Below, piece by piece: positions 43,542 through 52,295 of a stretch of 64,000 nucleotides of DNA. Source of the stretch: Ancylobacter novellus (GTDB taxonomy: Bacteria; Pseudomonadota; Alphaproteobacteria; Rhizobiales; Xanthobacteraceae); assembly GCA_003241485.1 (NCBI GenBank), contig QFQD01000008.1:1-64000 (forward strand), in the 5' to 3' direction. Under the pieces are notes generated by a model. The model had not been told where the DNA came from, did no database searches, and saw nothing but the letters and a program-made list of their open reading frames with translations. Each line of letters opens with the position of its first letter. The stretch's first letter is position 1. A program made the translations under genes and the position numbers.

Positions 43542-44543
43542 TCAGACGCGTCCCTGCTGGATGGCGCTGAGCTTCCAGTCGCCACCGCGCTCGCGGGTGA
43601 AGGTCCAGAACTCGACGGCCTGAACCGGGCGGTCCGGGTCGCCCTGCACAAGCCGGCCAGTGGCGCGCTCGAAGACCGCGTCCTTCAGCTCGTAGCGCAT
43701 GGCGACGGTGGCGAAGTCGCGGTTGTCCTCGCTCCACGCTTCCGACAGGTCACCCTGCAGCAGCTTCACGTCGGTGAGGCGGTTCTCAAGGCCGTCGCGG
43801 GCGAGGTCGTCCAGTTCCTCGCCGAGATAGCCGAGCATTTCCGGCGTGGTGAGGCTGGCAAGCGTGGCACGGTCGCTGCGCCCATAGGCTCCCTGAACCT
43901 CCGCCAGCGTGCGCTCGAACGTGTCGAAATCACCCGCTGCGAGCTGCAGCGGCTTTCCGCGCGGGCCGCCGCCGAAGCCGAAGCGGGCGGGCCCCGCACC
44001 GCTACCGGACGCCGGCGCCGGCGTGTCCTCAAGCCCGTTGCGCTGCAGCGGGGAGGGGCCATTGGCGCCGGGGGTCGGGCCGCCGGCATAGGAAGGCTGG
44101 TTGCGGCTGCGCATCCAGCCCATGACCAGACGGACGACGAGGAAGATCAGCCCGACCTGCAGCAGCAGGCCGAGAATGCCGGAAAGGCTGCCGAGGCCGG
44201 AGAAGAAGCCGGAGCCCATCAGCAGGCCGAAAATGCCGGCGCCGAGCAGGCCGCCCGTCAGCCCGCCCATGAAGCCGCCACGGTTGAAGAAGCCGCCCGG
44301 CGCGCGGGGCGCGGTCGTGCCCATCTGGCTCTGCGGGGTGGCGGAGCGCTGCATCGGCGTGGCCGCCGGGGCGGTGGGCGTGGGGGCGGGGGTCGACCAG
44401 GTCCGTGTGCCGCGGCTGCCGAAGCTCATGCTGCGGCCGGCGCGCGCCTCCGCGAAGTCGGTGGCGACGAGCACGCCAGCGGCGATGAACAGGGCCGCCA
44501 GTGCGGCGCGCACGGCGGCGGTGCGGAAGCGAAGCGTCGTCAA
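43542..44543 (-). CDS. Tim44-like domain protein
   Basis: A 333-aa protein with a signal or anchor sequence (AALFIAAGVLVATDFAEA). A Pro/Thr/Ala/Gly-rich low-complexity region follows, then a hydrophobic glycine-rich stretch (FMGGLTGGLLGAGIFGLLMG and GILGLLLQVGLIFLVVRLVMGWM, probably one or two TMs). The C-terminal Tim44 domain (about residues 195-330) starts DFDTFERTLAEVQGAYGRSDRATLASLTTPEML. It lies 100 bp from the Ntn-hydrolase gene and on the same strand, but operon membership is uncertain. Confidence 0.87.
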   Translation of the reverse strand: MTTLRFRTAAVRAALAALFIAAGVLVATDFAEARAGRSMSFGSRGTRTWSTPAPTPTAPAATPMQRSATPQSQMGTTAPRAPGGFFNRGGFMGGLTGGLLGAGIFGLLMGSGFFSGLGSLSGILGLLLQVGLIFLVVRLVMGWMRSRNQPSYAGGPTPGANGPSPLQRNGLEDTPAPASGSGAGPARFGFGGGPRGKPLQLAAGDFDTFERTLAEVQGAYGRSDRATLASLTTPEMLGYLGEELDDLARDGLENRLTDVKLLQGDLSEAWSEDNRDFATVAMRYELKDAVFERATGRLVQGDPDRPVQAVEFWTFTRERGGDWKLSAIQQGRV

Positions 44544-44774
44544 GGGGCAGGCCTTTCTCGGTCCATGATCGAAATCGCGGCAACTGCCGCAACGTCACAT
44601 ATGGGGATGCCCGCGCGCTTTGTCATCGGGCGAGGGCGTGGAGAGGGCTGCGACGTTATTGCCGAGCGCGCGGTTTTCCTTGTCGGGCAAGGTCGCGCGC
44701 CGCCACACATTCGCGTGAGGCGCGAGCGCGCGCCCCAACGGGAGAGGCTTCGTGCCGAAACGGTGAAGCCTGGA

Positions 44775-44942
44775 TCAGAAGCCGAGAGTGGATTCGAGCG
44801 CGGCGATGGAGCCGACCGGCGCCGAGACGACCACTACCTTCTTGTCACCGGCGAGGGCGGCGGGCTGGCTGGCCAGAAGCGGCTTGGATTGGCGGATATT
44901 CGCGGGGGTCTGAACCTCAGCATGGTTCACGACGGGGGGCAT
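44775..44942 (-). CDS. Small protein of unknown function (55 aa)
   Basis: MPPVVNHAEVQTPANIRQSK… ends VGSIAALESTLGF. The ATG at 44942 has an excellent AGGAAGG site 8 bp upstream, and an isolated 55-codon frame with a purposeful start is uncommon in a 770-bp gap. No domain, signal or TM segment is seen; VVVVSAPVGS is hydrophobic. The frame extends upstream to 44966 with an additional start. The gene is tentative. Confidence 0.4.
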   Translation of the reverse strand: MPPVVNHAEVQTPANIRQSKPLLASQPAALAGDKKVVVVSAPVGSIAALESTLGF

Positions 44943-45312
44943 GACGGCGTCCTTCCTGATACGCATACGCGGCTACATATTCGTCCGGCAAAGCCGGCAT
45001 TTCCTTCATGTGGGAGGCGCTGTTTCCGGCGTCACCCATTCTACCACTGCGGTTATGAACGATTCTCCATGAACCCTTCCTGATCCGCGCATTCATATTG
45101 GCGGCCATTTGGTTCACAATCGGGGCGGAACCGCGGCAAACCGAAACTATCCGAAAGCTGTTGCGCATCTGCCGCAGCGACACCCGGCTACCGTTCCGGT
45201 TTTTCCCACAGGAACGGGGGCCCGATGCCTGCGACATCCGCGTCCGTCCTCTAGGCTGTCACGAGCGGCATGCTAATTGCTAAGTTCGTTGTACGCCTAA
45301 AGGAGCATCGCC
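44943..45312. other. 370-bp intergenic region upstream of ppc
   Basis: Contains the ppc promoter and AAAGGAG ribosome site (45299-45305). It is otherwise unremarkable, with a short CCGGCAAAGCCGG palindrome near 44986. I see no convincing ORF, terminator or known regulatory motif. Confidence 0.5.
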
Positions 45313-48099
45313 ATGTCCGTCGCCCTCACCATCGCCCTTTCCGATGCCGAACAGGATGTCGATGGCGATCTCGACCTGTCGCTGCGCGAGGACATCCGCA
45401 TGCTCGGCCGCGTGCTGGGCGACACGCTGCGCGACCAGGAAGGCGAGCCGATCTACGATCTTGTGGAGCGTATCCGCCGCGTCTCGACCCGCTTCCACCG
45501 CGAGGAAGACGAGGGCGCGCGCCACGAGCTTGAGGCGATGCTGAGCGAGCTTGGGGCGGATCAGACGATCTCCATCGTGCGCGCCTTCAGCTATTTCTCG
45601 CACCTCGCCAACATCGCCGAGGACCAGAACGTCATCCGCCGCATGCGATCGGCAGCGGCGAGCGGTCGCCCGCCCGGCCCGGGCACGGTGGCAAACGCGC
45701 TGGAGCGCGCCCGCGAGGCGGGCATTTCCACCACCGAGCTGCGCAAGTTCTTCGCCACCGCGCATGCGAGCCCGGTGCTGACCGCGCACCCGACCGAAGT
45801 GCGCCGCCGTTCCACCCTGACCCACGAAATGCGGATCGCCGAACTGCTGGCCGATCGCGCGCGGCTGGACCCGACGCCGGAGGAGCACGAGCAGGCCGAG
45901 GAAGAGCTGCGCCGGCGCGTGCTGACGCTCTGGCAGACCAACCTGCTGCGCAAGACCAAGCTGACCGTGCTCGACGAGGTGGCGAACGGCCTCGCCTATT
46001 ACGACTACACCTTCCTGCGGCAGCTGCCGAAGCTCTATGCCGCGCTGGAGGACCGACTGGCTGCCATCGACGGTGAGGCGGGAGACGAGCTGGCCTCCTT
46101 CCTGCGCATTGGCAGCTGGATCGGCGGCGACCGCGACGGCAACCCGTTCGTCACCGCCCATGTCACCCGCGAGACCATGCGCATGCAGAGCGCACTGGCG
46201 GTGAAGTTCTATCTCGACGAGCTGGACGCGCTCGGCGGCGAGCTGTCGATCAGCACCATCCGCGTGAAGGTGTCGGACGACTTGCTGTCGCTGGTGGATT
46301 CCTCCTCCGACCTGTCGCCGCACCGGCGCAACGAGCCCTACCGCCTCGCCGCCACCGCCATTGCCGACCGGCTACGCGCCACCGCCTTCCGGCTGGAAGT
46401 CGCCGAACTGGTCGGCCTCACCGTGAAGCCCGCCGCGAAGGCCTATGGTTCGGCGGCGGAGCTGCGCGCGGATCTCGACGTGATCGACGCGTCGCTGAAG
46501 GCGCACAAGTCCGCCGCCATCGCCCGCGGTAAGCTGCGCGATCTGCGCCGGGCAGTGGATGCCTTCGGCTTCCATCTCGCCATTCTCGACTCGCGGCAGA
46601 ATTCGGATGTGCACGAGCGCTGCGTCGCCGAGCTGTTCGAGGTCGCCGCCCCGGGCACCAATTACAAGGCGCTGCCGGAAGGCACGCGCGTGGCGCTGCT
46701 GCTGCGCGAGCTGACCACGGCGCGCCCGCTCACGTCGCCTTTCGCCGCCTATTCCGAGGAGACGGTCGGCGAGATGGACATGCTGCGCACCTGCGCGCGC
46801 ATCCACGAGATCTACGGCCCCGAGGCGATCCAGACCTGCATCATCTCCAAGGCCGAGGGCGTCTCGGACATGCTGGAGCTGGCGCTGCTGCTGAAGGAAG
46901 TGGGCCTTGTCGACCCTGCGGGTTCGTCGGCGGTCAACATCGTGCCGCTGTTCGAGACCATCGAGGACCTGCGCAACGCCGCCAAGGTGATGGAGCAGAT
47001 GTTCCGCCTGCCGGAATACCGCAAGCTGGTGGACAGCCGCGGCGGCATGCAGGAGGTGATGCTTGGCTATTCCGACAGCAACAAGGATGGCGGCTTCGTC
47101 ACATCGGGCTGGGAACTCTACAAGGCCGAGATCGAGCTGATCGAAGTGTTCAAGCGCCATGGCGTGCGGCTGCGGCTGTTCCACGGCCGCGGCGGTTCGG
47201 TCGGCCGTGGCGGTGGGCCGAGCTATGATGCCATCCTCGCCCAGCCGGGTGGGGCGGTGCAGGGCGCCATCCGCATCACCGAGCAGGGCGAGATCATCTC
47301 GTCCAAGTACTCCAACCCGGCGGTCGGGCGCGGCAATCTCGAAATCCTCGCCGCCGCCACCATGGAGGCGACGCTGCTCTCGGGCGATGCCAAGGCGCCG
47401 CGCGAGGAATACCTCACCGTGATGGAGGAACTCTCCGACGCCGCCTTCAGCGCCTATCGCGCGCTGGTCTACGAGACCCCGCGTTTCGAGGACTATTTCT
47501 GGGAATCCACCGTCATCAACGAGATCGCCACGCTGAACATCGGTTCGCGCCCGGCGTCCCGCAAGAAGACGCGGCGGATCGAGGATCTGCGTGCCATCCC
47601 CTGGGTGTTCTCCTGGGCGCAGTGCCGGCTCATGCTGCCGGGCTGGTACGGCTTCGGCACGGCGGTGAAGTCCTGGCTGGAGCGCAACCCGGACGGCCTG
47701 CCGCTCTTGCAGGAGATGTATCGCGAGTGGCCGTTCTTCCGCACCCAGCTGTCCAATATGGACATGGTGCTCTCCAAGAGCTCCATCGCCATCGCCTCGC
47801 GCTATGCCAAGCTGGTGGAGGATGTGGAGCTGCGCGAGAGCATTTTCGGGCGCATCCGGGCCGAGCATCAGGAGGCGATCGACTCGCTGCTGGCGATTTC
47901 CCAGCAGCCCAAGCTGCTCGGCTCCAACCCGCTGCTCGACCGCTCGATCCGCGCGCGCTTCCCCTATATCGACCCGCTGAACCATGTTCAGGTCGGGTTG
48001 CTGCGCGCCTATCGCAGCAACGACACCGACGAGAAGGTGCTGCAGGGCATCCAGCTGACCATCAACGGCATCTCGGCGGGGCTTCGCAACTCGGGGTGA
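45313..48099 (+). CDS. ppc: Phosphoenolpyruvate carboxylase
   Basis: Anaplerotic carboxylation of PEP to oxaloacetate. The 928-aa protein has the catalytic His motif TAHPTEVRRRS, RIGSWIGGDRDGNPFVTA, VMLGYSDSNKDGGFVTSGW, and the essential FHGRGGSVGRGGGPSYDAILAQP. It ends ISAGLRNSG, where the C-terminal Gly is characteristic of bacterial PEPC. AAAGGAG precedes the ATG, and a strong terminator follows the stop. Confidence 0.97.
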   Translation: MSVALTIALSDAEQDVDGDLDLSLREDIRMLGRVLGDTLRDQEGEPIYDLVERIRRVSTRFHREEDEGARHELEAMLSELGADQTISIVRAFSYFSHLANIAEDQNVIRRMRSAAASGRPPGPGTVANALERAREAGISTTELRKFFATAHASPVLTAHPTEVRRRSTLTHEMRIAELLADRARLDPTPEEHEQAEEELRRRVLTLWQTNLLRKTKLTVLDEVANGLAYYDYTFLRQLPKLYAALEDRLAAIDGEAGDELASFLRIGSWIGGDRDGNPFVTAHVTRETMRMQSALAVKFYLDELDALGGELSISTIRVKVSDDLLSLVDSSSDLSPHRRNEPYRLAATAIADRLRATAFRLEVAELVGLTVKPAAKAYGSAAELRADLDVIDASLKAHKSAAIARGKLRDLRRAVDAFGFHLAILDSRQNSDVHERCVAELFEVAAPGTNYKALPEGTRVALLLRELTTARPLTSPFAAYSEETVGEMDMLRTCARIHEIYGPEAIQTCIISKAEGVSDMLELALLLKEVGLVDPAGSSAVNIVPLFETIEDLRNAAKVMEQMFRLPEYRKLVDSRGGMQEVMLGYSDSNKDGGFVTSGWELYKAEIELIEVFKRHGVRLRLFHGRGGSVGRGGGPSYDAILAQPGGAVQGAIRITEQGEIISSKYSNPAVGRGNLEILAAATMEATLLSGDAKAPREEYLTVMEELSDAAFSAYRALVYETPRFEDYFWESTVINEIATLNIGSRPASRKKTRRIEDLRAIPWVFSWAQCRLMLPGWYGFGTAVKSWLERNPDGLPLLQEMYREWPFFRTQLSNMDMVLSKSSIAIASRYAKLVEDVELRESIFGRIRAEHQEAIDSLLAISQQPKLLGSNPLLDRSIRARFPYIDPLNHVQVGLLRAYRSNDTDEKVLQGIQLTINGISAGLRNSG

Positions 48100-48120
48100 G
48101 GATGGCACTCTGGCGCTTCC

Positions 48121-48156
48121 GCCCCGAAGCGCTGTCCGCAGCGTCCCGGGGCTTTT
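48121..48156 (+). terminator. Rho-independent terminator of ppc
   Basis: GCCCCG (48121-48126) pairs with CGGGGC (48147-48152) around an inner CGCTG/CAGCG stem; TTTT follows. It lies 21 bp downstream of the ppc stop and 15 bp upstream of the cupin start. Confidence 0.85.
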
Positions 48157-48171
48157 ACGCCGGAGTCCATC

Positions 48172-48465
48172 ATGGCATTCGCCTGCACCTCGCCCGCCCG
48201 CCCGACGCTCCTTGCCGATGATGCGCGGGTGCGCATCACGCGCTGGGATTTCGAGCCCGGCGCGACCACCGGCTGGCATGAGCACGCCATGAACTACGCC
48301 ATCGTCTTCGTGACGGACGGGCTCATGTCGATCGACGTCGATGGCGTCGTCACCGAAGTGAGCATGCGTGCGGGCGAGGCCTATTCGCGCCCCGCCGGCA
48401 TTCGCCACGACGTGAAGAATGCCGGCACGGCACCGATGAGCTTCGTCGAAGTGGAGATGAAATAA
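48172..48465 (+). CDS. Cupin-domain protein
   Basis: A 97-aa small cupin. Metal-type motif 1 is seen as GATTGWHEHAMNYAIVFVTDGLMSIDVDG (two His spaced as in G-x5-H-x-H), and motif 2 as AGEAYSRPAGIRHDVKNAG. It resembles small regulatory or isomerase cupins. It lies directly after the ppc terminator and is convergent with the BKACE gene. Function unknown. Confidence 0.88.
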   Translation: MAFACTSPARPTLLADDARVRITRWDFEPGATTGWHEHAMNYAIVFVTDGLMSIDVDGVVTEVSMRAGEAYSRPAGIRHDVKNAGTAPMSFVEVEMK

Positions 48466-48498
48466 GGAACGCGCGGGACGCGAGGCAGCTTCGCCGGT

Positions 48499-49245
48499 TT
48501 ACGCCGGCACCGGGTTCGGCGGCGTCCGTGCGATTTCCAGGGCCGCCTTTATGAGCGCGGCATTGTCTGTCGCCTCCTCGCCCGAGGGCAGAAACTTGCC
48601 GTCCTCCAGCCCGATGCGGCTGTCGAGGCCGCGCAGCAGCGCATCGCGATAGAGCGGCCATTTGCTGGCATCGAACCCGTGCTGCAGCACCGGCACATCG
48701 AGGCTGGCGCGGGCGAGCACCTTGCGGATCGCGGCGGCGGCTTCCAGACCCTCGGTCTCGTCCTGCTCGTTGATCTCGATGAGGATGCGCAGCACCTTGC
48801 GCGCCTGCGGCAGAGCGATGAAGCGCTCGGCATCGGCGGCCGACCACAGCCCCGCCTCGATGCCGATGCCGCGCGACAGGGCAAGCTCGATCATCTCCGG
48901 CGCATCCGGCTCGATGAGATTGACCGAGACGTAATCCGGCAGCACGTTCCAGCCCTTCACTGCGGCGAGGCGTCCGGCGGGGCCGACCGCGATGCCGGCA
49001 TGGGTGGAGATGCCGACCGGCACGCCGGGAAGGCGGGCGCGGATGGCCTCAAGCGCCGCGGCGACATCGTCTGCCGCCAATGACTCGGCGCCATCGCCAT
49101 TGCAGGGATGGACGTGAAGCTCGCTGGCGCCCGCCGCGACGGCGGCCGCGGCGTCAGACGCCAGCTCCGCTGGCGAGAGCGGGGTGAAGGCGTGGAATTC
49201 CTTGCCGCGGGAACCGTTCAGGCAGGCTTGCAACATCATCGGCAT
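48499..49245 (-). CDS. BKACE-family beta-keto acid cleavage enzyme
   Basis: A 248-aa TIM-barrel enzyme of the 3-keto-5-aminohexanoate cleavage (KCE/BKACE) family, which condenses a beta-keto acid with acetyl-CoA. The start MPMMLQACLNGSRG carries the family N-terminus ACLNGSR; the Zn-ligand HVHPCNGDGAES and the ISTHAG strand are clear. It is shorter than the usual 270-300 aa, but the barrel looks complete. The genuine substrate is unknown, and there is no neighbouring lysine-fermentation pathway. Confidence 0.88.
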   Translation of the reverse strand: MPMMLQACLNGSRGKEFHAFTPLSPAELASDAAAAVAAGASELHVHPCNGDGAESLAADDVAAALEAIRARLPGVPVGISTHAGIAVGPAGRLAAVKGWNVLPDYVSVNLIEPDAPEMIELALSRGIGIEAGLWSAADAERFIALPQARKVLRILIEINEQDETEGLEAAAAIRKVLARASLDVPVLQHGFDASKWPLYRDALLRGLDSRIGLEDGKFLPSGEEATDNAALIKAALEIARTPPNPVPA

Positions 49246-49263
49246 CTCCTCCGGATTAATCCT

Positions 49264-49737
49264 TCAACCCGCGAGGAAGCCTTTCCGTTTCAACCGCATC
49301 ACCGCTCTTTCCAGCGCCTGCAGGAATTCCGAGCGGTCGCGCGGCGAAAAGGGGCGGGGACCACGGGTGATCTCGCCGGCCTCGCGAAGATCCTGCATCA
49401 GGTTGCGGGTCGCGAGCTGCATGCCGATGGACGAAGCGGTGAAGGGCTTTCCGGTCGGCCCGATGGCCTCCGCGCCCTTGGCGACCACCCGCGCGGCGAG
49501 CGGCACGTCGGCGGTGATGACGAGGTCGCCTTCCTCTGCCCGCTCGGCGATCCAGTCATCGGCGATATCGAGGCCCGAGGGCACGATGACGCGCTCCACC
49601 TCGACATCGCGCGGCACGGCAATGAAGGAATTGGCGACGAGGAACACCTTGAGCCCGTGGCGGGCGGCGACGCGATAGGTCTCGTCCTTCACCGGGCAGG
49701 CATCGGCGTCGATATAGATGATGATGGGCTTCGACAA
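49264..49737 (-). CDS. YaiI/YqxD family protein (DUF188)
   Basis: A 157-aa protein with the family opener IYIDADACPVKDETYRVAARHG (predicted PIN-like fold with Asp/Cys), the DIADDWIAERAEEGDLVITADVPLA block and the ending FLQALERAVMRLKRKG. The real start is not certain; a TTG at 49737 (LSKPIIIYIDADACP) gives the usual length. A TTG at 49773 adds 12 residues that have no homologous counterpart. Function is unknown. Confidence 0.85.
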   Translation of the reverse strand: MSKPIIIYIDADACPVKDETYRVAARHGLKVFLVANSFIAVPRDVEVERVIVPSGLDIADDWIAERAEEGDLVITADVPLAARVVAKGAEAIGPTGKPFTASSIGMQLATRNLMQDLREAGEITRGPRPFSPRDRSEFLQALERAVMRLKRKGFLAG

Positions 49738-49773
49738 AGTAATACCGATGTGTTCGGCGGGATGAACAAGCAA

Positions 49774-49801
49774 GAAGGGCTGCCCTTTCGGACAGCCCTT
49801 C
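49774..49801 (-). terminator. Hairpin downstream of the 25-codon ORF
   Basis: On the minus strand: AAGGGCTGTCC, loop, GGGCAGCCCTT (one mismatch), followed by CTTGCTTGTT. It lies between the small ORF and the DUF188 gene. A weak terminator or attenuator for the small-ORF transcript is the simplest reading. Confidence 0.5.
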
Positions 49802-49859
49802 CCATGTCAGACCGCGGTCCGGTCCGGTAACCGCCGGCTAGGCGGCGCAAAGTGTCGCA

Positions 49860-49937
49860 TCACGCGGCACGGACCTCGCAAGAGGCGAGTGTCCAGGTCA
49901 CGGATACCGACGACCGCGGATCAAGACGATCAGACAC
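49860..49937 (-). CDS. 25-codon ORF with a perfect extended Shine-Dalgarno sequence
   Basis: The minus-strand leader reads GAAAGGAGGTGATCCA-GTG, a 17-base match to the complement of the 16S rRNA 3' end (GGAGG, then seven bases to GTG). From that GTG the frame is SDRLDPRSSVSVTWTLASCE… and stops after 25 codons at 49860. Hairpins follow, the last at 49774-49801. This strong ribosome site with a tiny ORF suggests a leader peptide or a small translated RNA upstream of the DUF188 gene. I know of no family for it. A second frame starting inside the SD (GTGATCCAG) gives 15 codons. Confidence 0.45.
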   Translation of the reverse strand: MSDRLDPRSSVSVTWTLASCEVRAA

Positions 49938-50073
49938 TGGATCACCTCCTTTCAATTGTTGACGACGACTTCAGATTAAACCGATTCGCGGATTCGTCAT
50001 CCCCCCGCGGGCCCTGCGCGTTCACATCCGGTTACGATGTGACATCATCAGTGTGTGCGAGGGAGGACGAGGG

Positions 50074-51825
50074 ATGCGCAGGACGCTGACGATTATCGCC
50101 GTGCTGGCCGCTCTGGCCACGCCCGGCCTCGCCCAGCAGGCGGCCGACAATCAGCCCCCGGAGGCCGCGGGTACGATTGCGGCCGGAGCGAAGTCCGCCA
50201 CCGGCAAGCACTGGATGGTGACCGCCGCCAATCCGCTCGCCGCGCAGGCGGGCGCGGCGGCGCTGCGGGCCGGCGGCAACGCCATCGACGCCATGGTGGC
50301 GACGCAACTCGTGCTGGGGCTGGTGGAGCCGCAATCCTCCGGCCTCGGCGGCGGCGTCTTTCTCGTCTATTGGGACGCCGCCAAGGGCCAACTCACCACC
50401 TTCGACGCGCGCGAGACCGCGCCGCGCGCGGCGACGCCGACGCTGTTTCAGAACGAGAAGGGCGAGCCGCTTTCCTTCATGGCGGCGGTAGTCGGCGGGC
50501 GCTCGGTCGGCACGCCCGGCACGCCGCGCCTGCTGGAAACCGTGCACCGGCGCTATGGCAAGATCGCCTGGGCGCAGCTGTTCCGCCCGGCGCTCGGGAT
50601 GGCGGAAGCGGGCTTCGCGGTCTCGCCGCGCCTTGCCGGGCTGATTGCCGACGATGTCGAGACGCTGAAGCGCAACCCGGCGGCGCGGGCCTATTTCCTT
50701 GATGGCGATGGCGCGCCGCTGAAGGCCGGGACGGTGCTGAAGAACCCCGCCTATGCCGCCACATTGCGTCATCTCTCCCAATATGGCGCGGATGCCTTCT
50801 ATGGCGGTGCGCTGGCGGCGGACATCGTGCGCACGGTGCGCGAGGGTGACAATCCCGGCGTGCTGTCGCTGGGCGATCTTCGCGAATACCGGGTGAAGGA
50901 GCGCGCGCCGGTCTGCGCCGTCTATCGCGGGCTGGAAGCCTGCGGCATGGGACCGCCGAGTTCCGGCGCGCTCGCCCTCGGGCAAATTCTCGGGATGCTG
51001 GAGCCCTATGACCTCAAGTCGCTCGGCCCGCAGTCGCCGGAAGCGTGGCGGCTGGTGGCAGATGCCTCGCGCCTCGCCTTCGCCGACCGCGATCGCTACA
51101 TGGCCGACAGCGACTATGTGCCGATGCCGACAAAGGGGCTGCTGGCGCCCGATTATCTCGCCGCCCGCGCCAAGCTGCTCGCCGGCGACGACGCGCTGCC
51201 CGAGGTCGCGCCCGGCAACCCGACCTGGGACCATGCCATGGCCGAGCCGCGCGCGGATGACGAAGCGCTGGAACTGCCCTCCACGACCCAGATCACCATT
51301 GTCGACGCGGAGGGCAACATCGTCTCCATGACCTCGACCATCGAGGCGGGCTTTGGCTCTCGGCTGATGGTCGGCGGCTTCCTGCTCAACAACGAGCTGA
51401 CGGATTTCTCCTTCCGCTCGCAGAAGGACGGCGTGCCGATCGCCAACCGGGTGGAGCCGGGCAAGCGGCCACGCTCCTCCATGGCGCCGACAATCGTACT
51501 GCGGGATGGCAAGCCGGTGCTGGCGCTGGGCTCGCCCGGCGGCAGCCAGATCATCGGCTATGTCGCGAAGACGCTGATCGCCCATTTCGACTGGGGCCTG
51601 CCGCTGGATCAGGCCATTGCCGCGCCGAATGTGCTGGCCCGCTTCGGGCCGGTGGAGATCGAGCAGGGCACGGGCGCCGAGGCGCTGATGCCGGAACTCA
51701 AAAGGCTCGGCTTTGAGGTGCGGGCGATGCCGATGACATCGGGCGTGCAGGCGGTGGCGATCACGCCTGAGGGGCTGGTCGGCGCGGCGGACCCGCGCCG
51801 GGAAGGCGTGGCGATCGGGGAGTGA
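50074..51825 (+). CDS. ggt: Gamma-glutamyltransferase
   Basis: A periplasmic Ntn hydrolase that cleaves or transfers gamma-glutamyl groups from glutathione and similar peptides. It starts MRRTLTIIAVLAALATPGLAQQ at 50074 (GGAGGACGAGGG upstream): 583 aa with a Sec signal. The autoprocessing Thr is T404 in PSTTQITIVDAEGN. Also present are the heavy-chain motif NAIDAMVATQLVLGLVEPQSSGLGGG and the light-chain RPRSSMAPTIV and LGSPGGSQI. It converges on fmdB. Confidence 0.95.
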   Translation: MRRTLTIIAVLAALATPGLAQQAADNQPPEAAGTIAAGAKSATGKHWMVTAANPLAAQAGAAALRAGGNAIDAMVATQLVLGLVEPQSSGLGGGVFLVYWDAAKGQLTTFDARETAPRAATPTLFQNEKGEPLSFMAAVVGGRSVGTPGTPRLLETVHRRYGKIAWAQLFRPALGMAEAGFAVSPRLAGLIADDVETLKRNPAARAYFLDGDGAPLKAGTVLKNPAYAATLRHLSQYGADAFYGGALAADIVRTVREGDNPGVLSLGDLREYRVKERAPVCAVYRGLEACGMGPPSSGALALGQILGMLEPYDLKSLGPQSPEAWRLVADASRLAFADRDRYMADSDYVPMPTKGLLAPDYLAARAKLLAGDDALPEVAPGNPTWDHAMAEPRADDEALELPSTTQITIVDAEGNIVSMTSTIEAGFGSRLMVGGFLLNNELTDFSFRSQKDGVPIANRVEPGKRPRSSMAPTIVLRDGKPVLALGSPGGSQIIGYVAKTLIAHFDWGLPLDQAIAAPNVLARFGPVEIEQGTGAEALMPELKRLGFEVRAMPMTSGVQAVAITPEGLVGAADPRREGVAIGE

Positions 51826-51834
51826 GGCGTCGCC

Positions 51835-52203
51835 TCAATGGCTTATCATCCACGGGCGCGCCGTGGGGAAGCTCTTGGCGCCGCTCGCCGAGGTGGCCGT
51901 GCGGTTTTTCTTGGTCCGGCTCTTCATGCCGCCGGAACAGCAGGAACAGCCGGCGGCGTGCTTGGCGCGTTCCTGCTTGGCCTTGTAGGAATCGACGCTC
52001 ATCGGCTCGTGGCGCGACTGTTCGTTGGTTGCATGCGCCAGACGGCTCTCGCGCGACAGGCCGGAAAAATGCGGCGCGGTGAGCAGGACGCGCGGCGCCG
52101 ACGCGCCGCACTCCGGGCAGGGCTGCGGGGCCTGATACTCGCTCATCGGCCGCAGGGCGGTGAAGTCGCCGCAATCGTCGCACAGATATTCATAGACGGG
52201 CAT
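51835..52203 (-). CDS. fmdB: FmdB-family zinc-ribbon protein
   Basis: A 122-aa protein with an N-terminal FmdB ribbon: YEYLCDDCGDFTALRPMSE and PCPECGASAPRVL (CxxC…CxxC). A second Cys cluster (AAGCSCCSGG) and a basic tail follow. In Methylophilus methylotrophus the homologous fmdB lies beside formamidase and amide uptake genes and is thought to be regulatory. Here it follows fmdA and ends the urt-fmd operon. Confidence 0.93.
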   Translation of the reverse strand: MPVYEYLCDDCGDFTALRPMSEYQAPQPCPECGASAPRVLLTAPHFSGLSRESRLAHATNEQSRHEPMSVDSYKAKQERAKHAAGCSCCSGGMKSRTKKNRTATSASGAKSFPTARPWMISH

Positions 52204-52295
52204 TGGCCTGCTCCTTGGGCGTTTCCTCGGGGCGCTTCCTCGGATGGAGGCGGGGCGATGCAGGCACCGCCCCGCGCGCCGGACTTAAGCGGGGG

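Noticed and set aside
43356..45083. 575-codon plus-strand ORF opposite the Tim44-like gene
   Set aside because: Shadow of the Tim44 gene with repetitive Gly/Ala/Arg residues; no start signals or domains.
49937..49953. 16S rRNA gene fragment
   Set aside because: Identity to the 16S 3' end is only 17 bp and flanks do not match; reading it as an extended Shine-Dalgarno on the minus strand explains it better.
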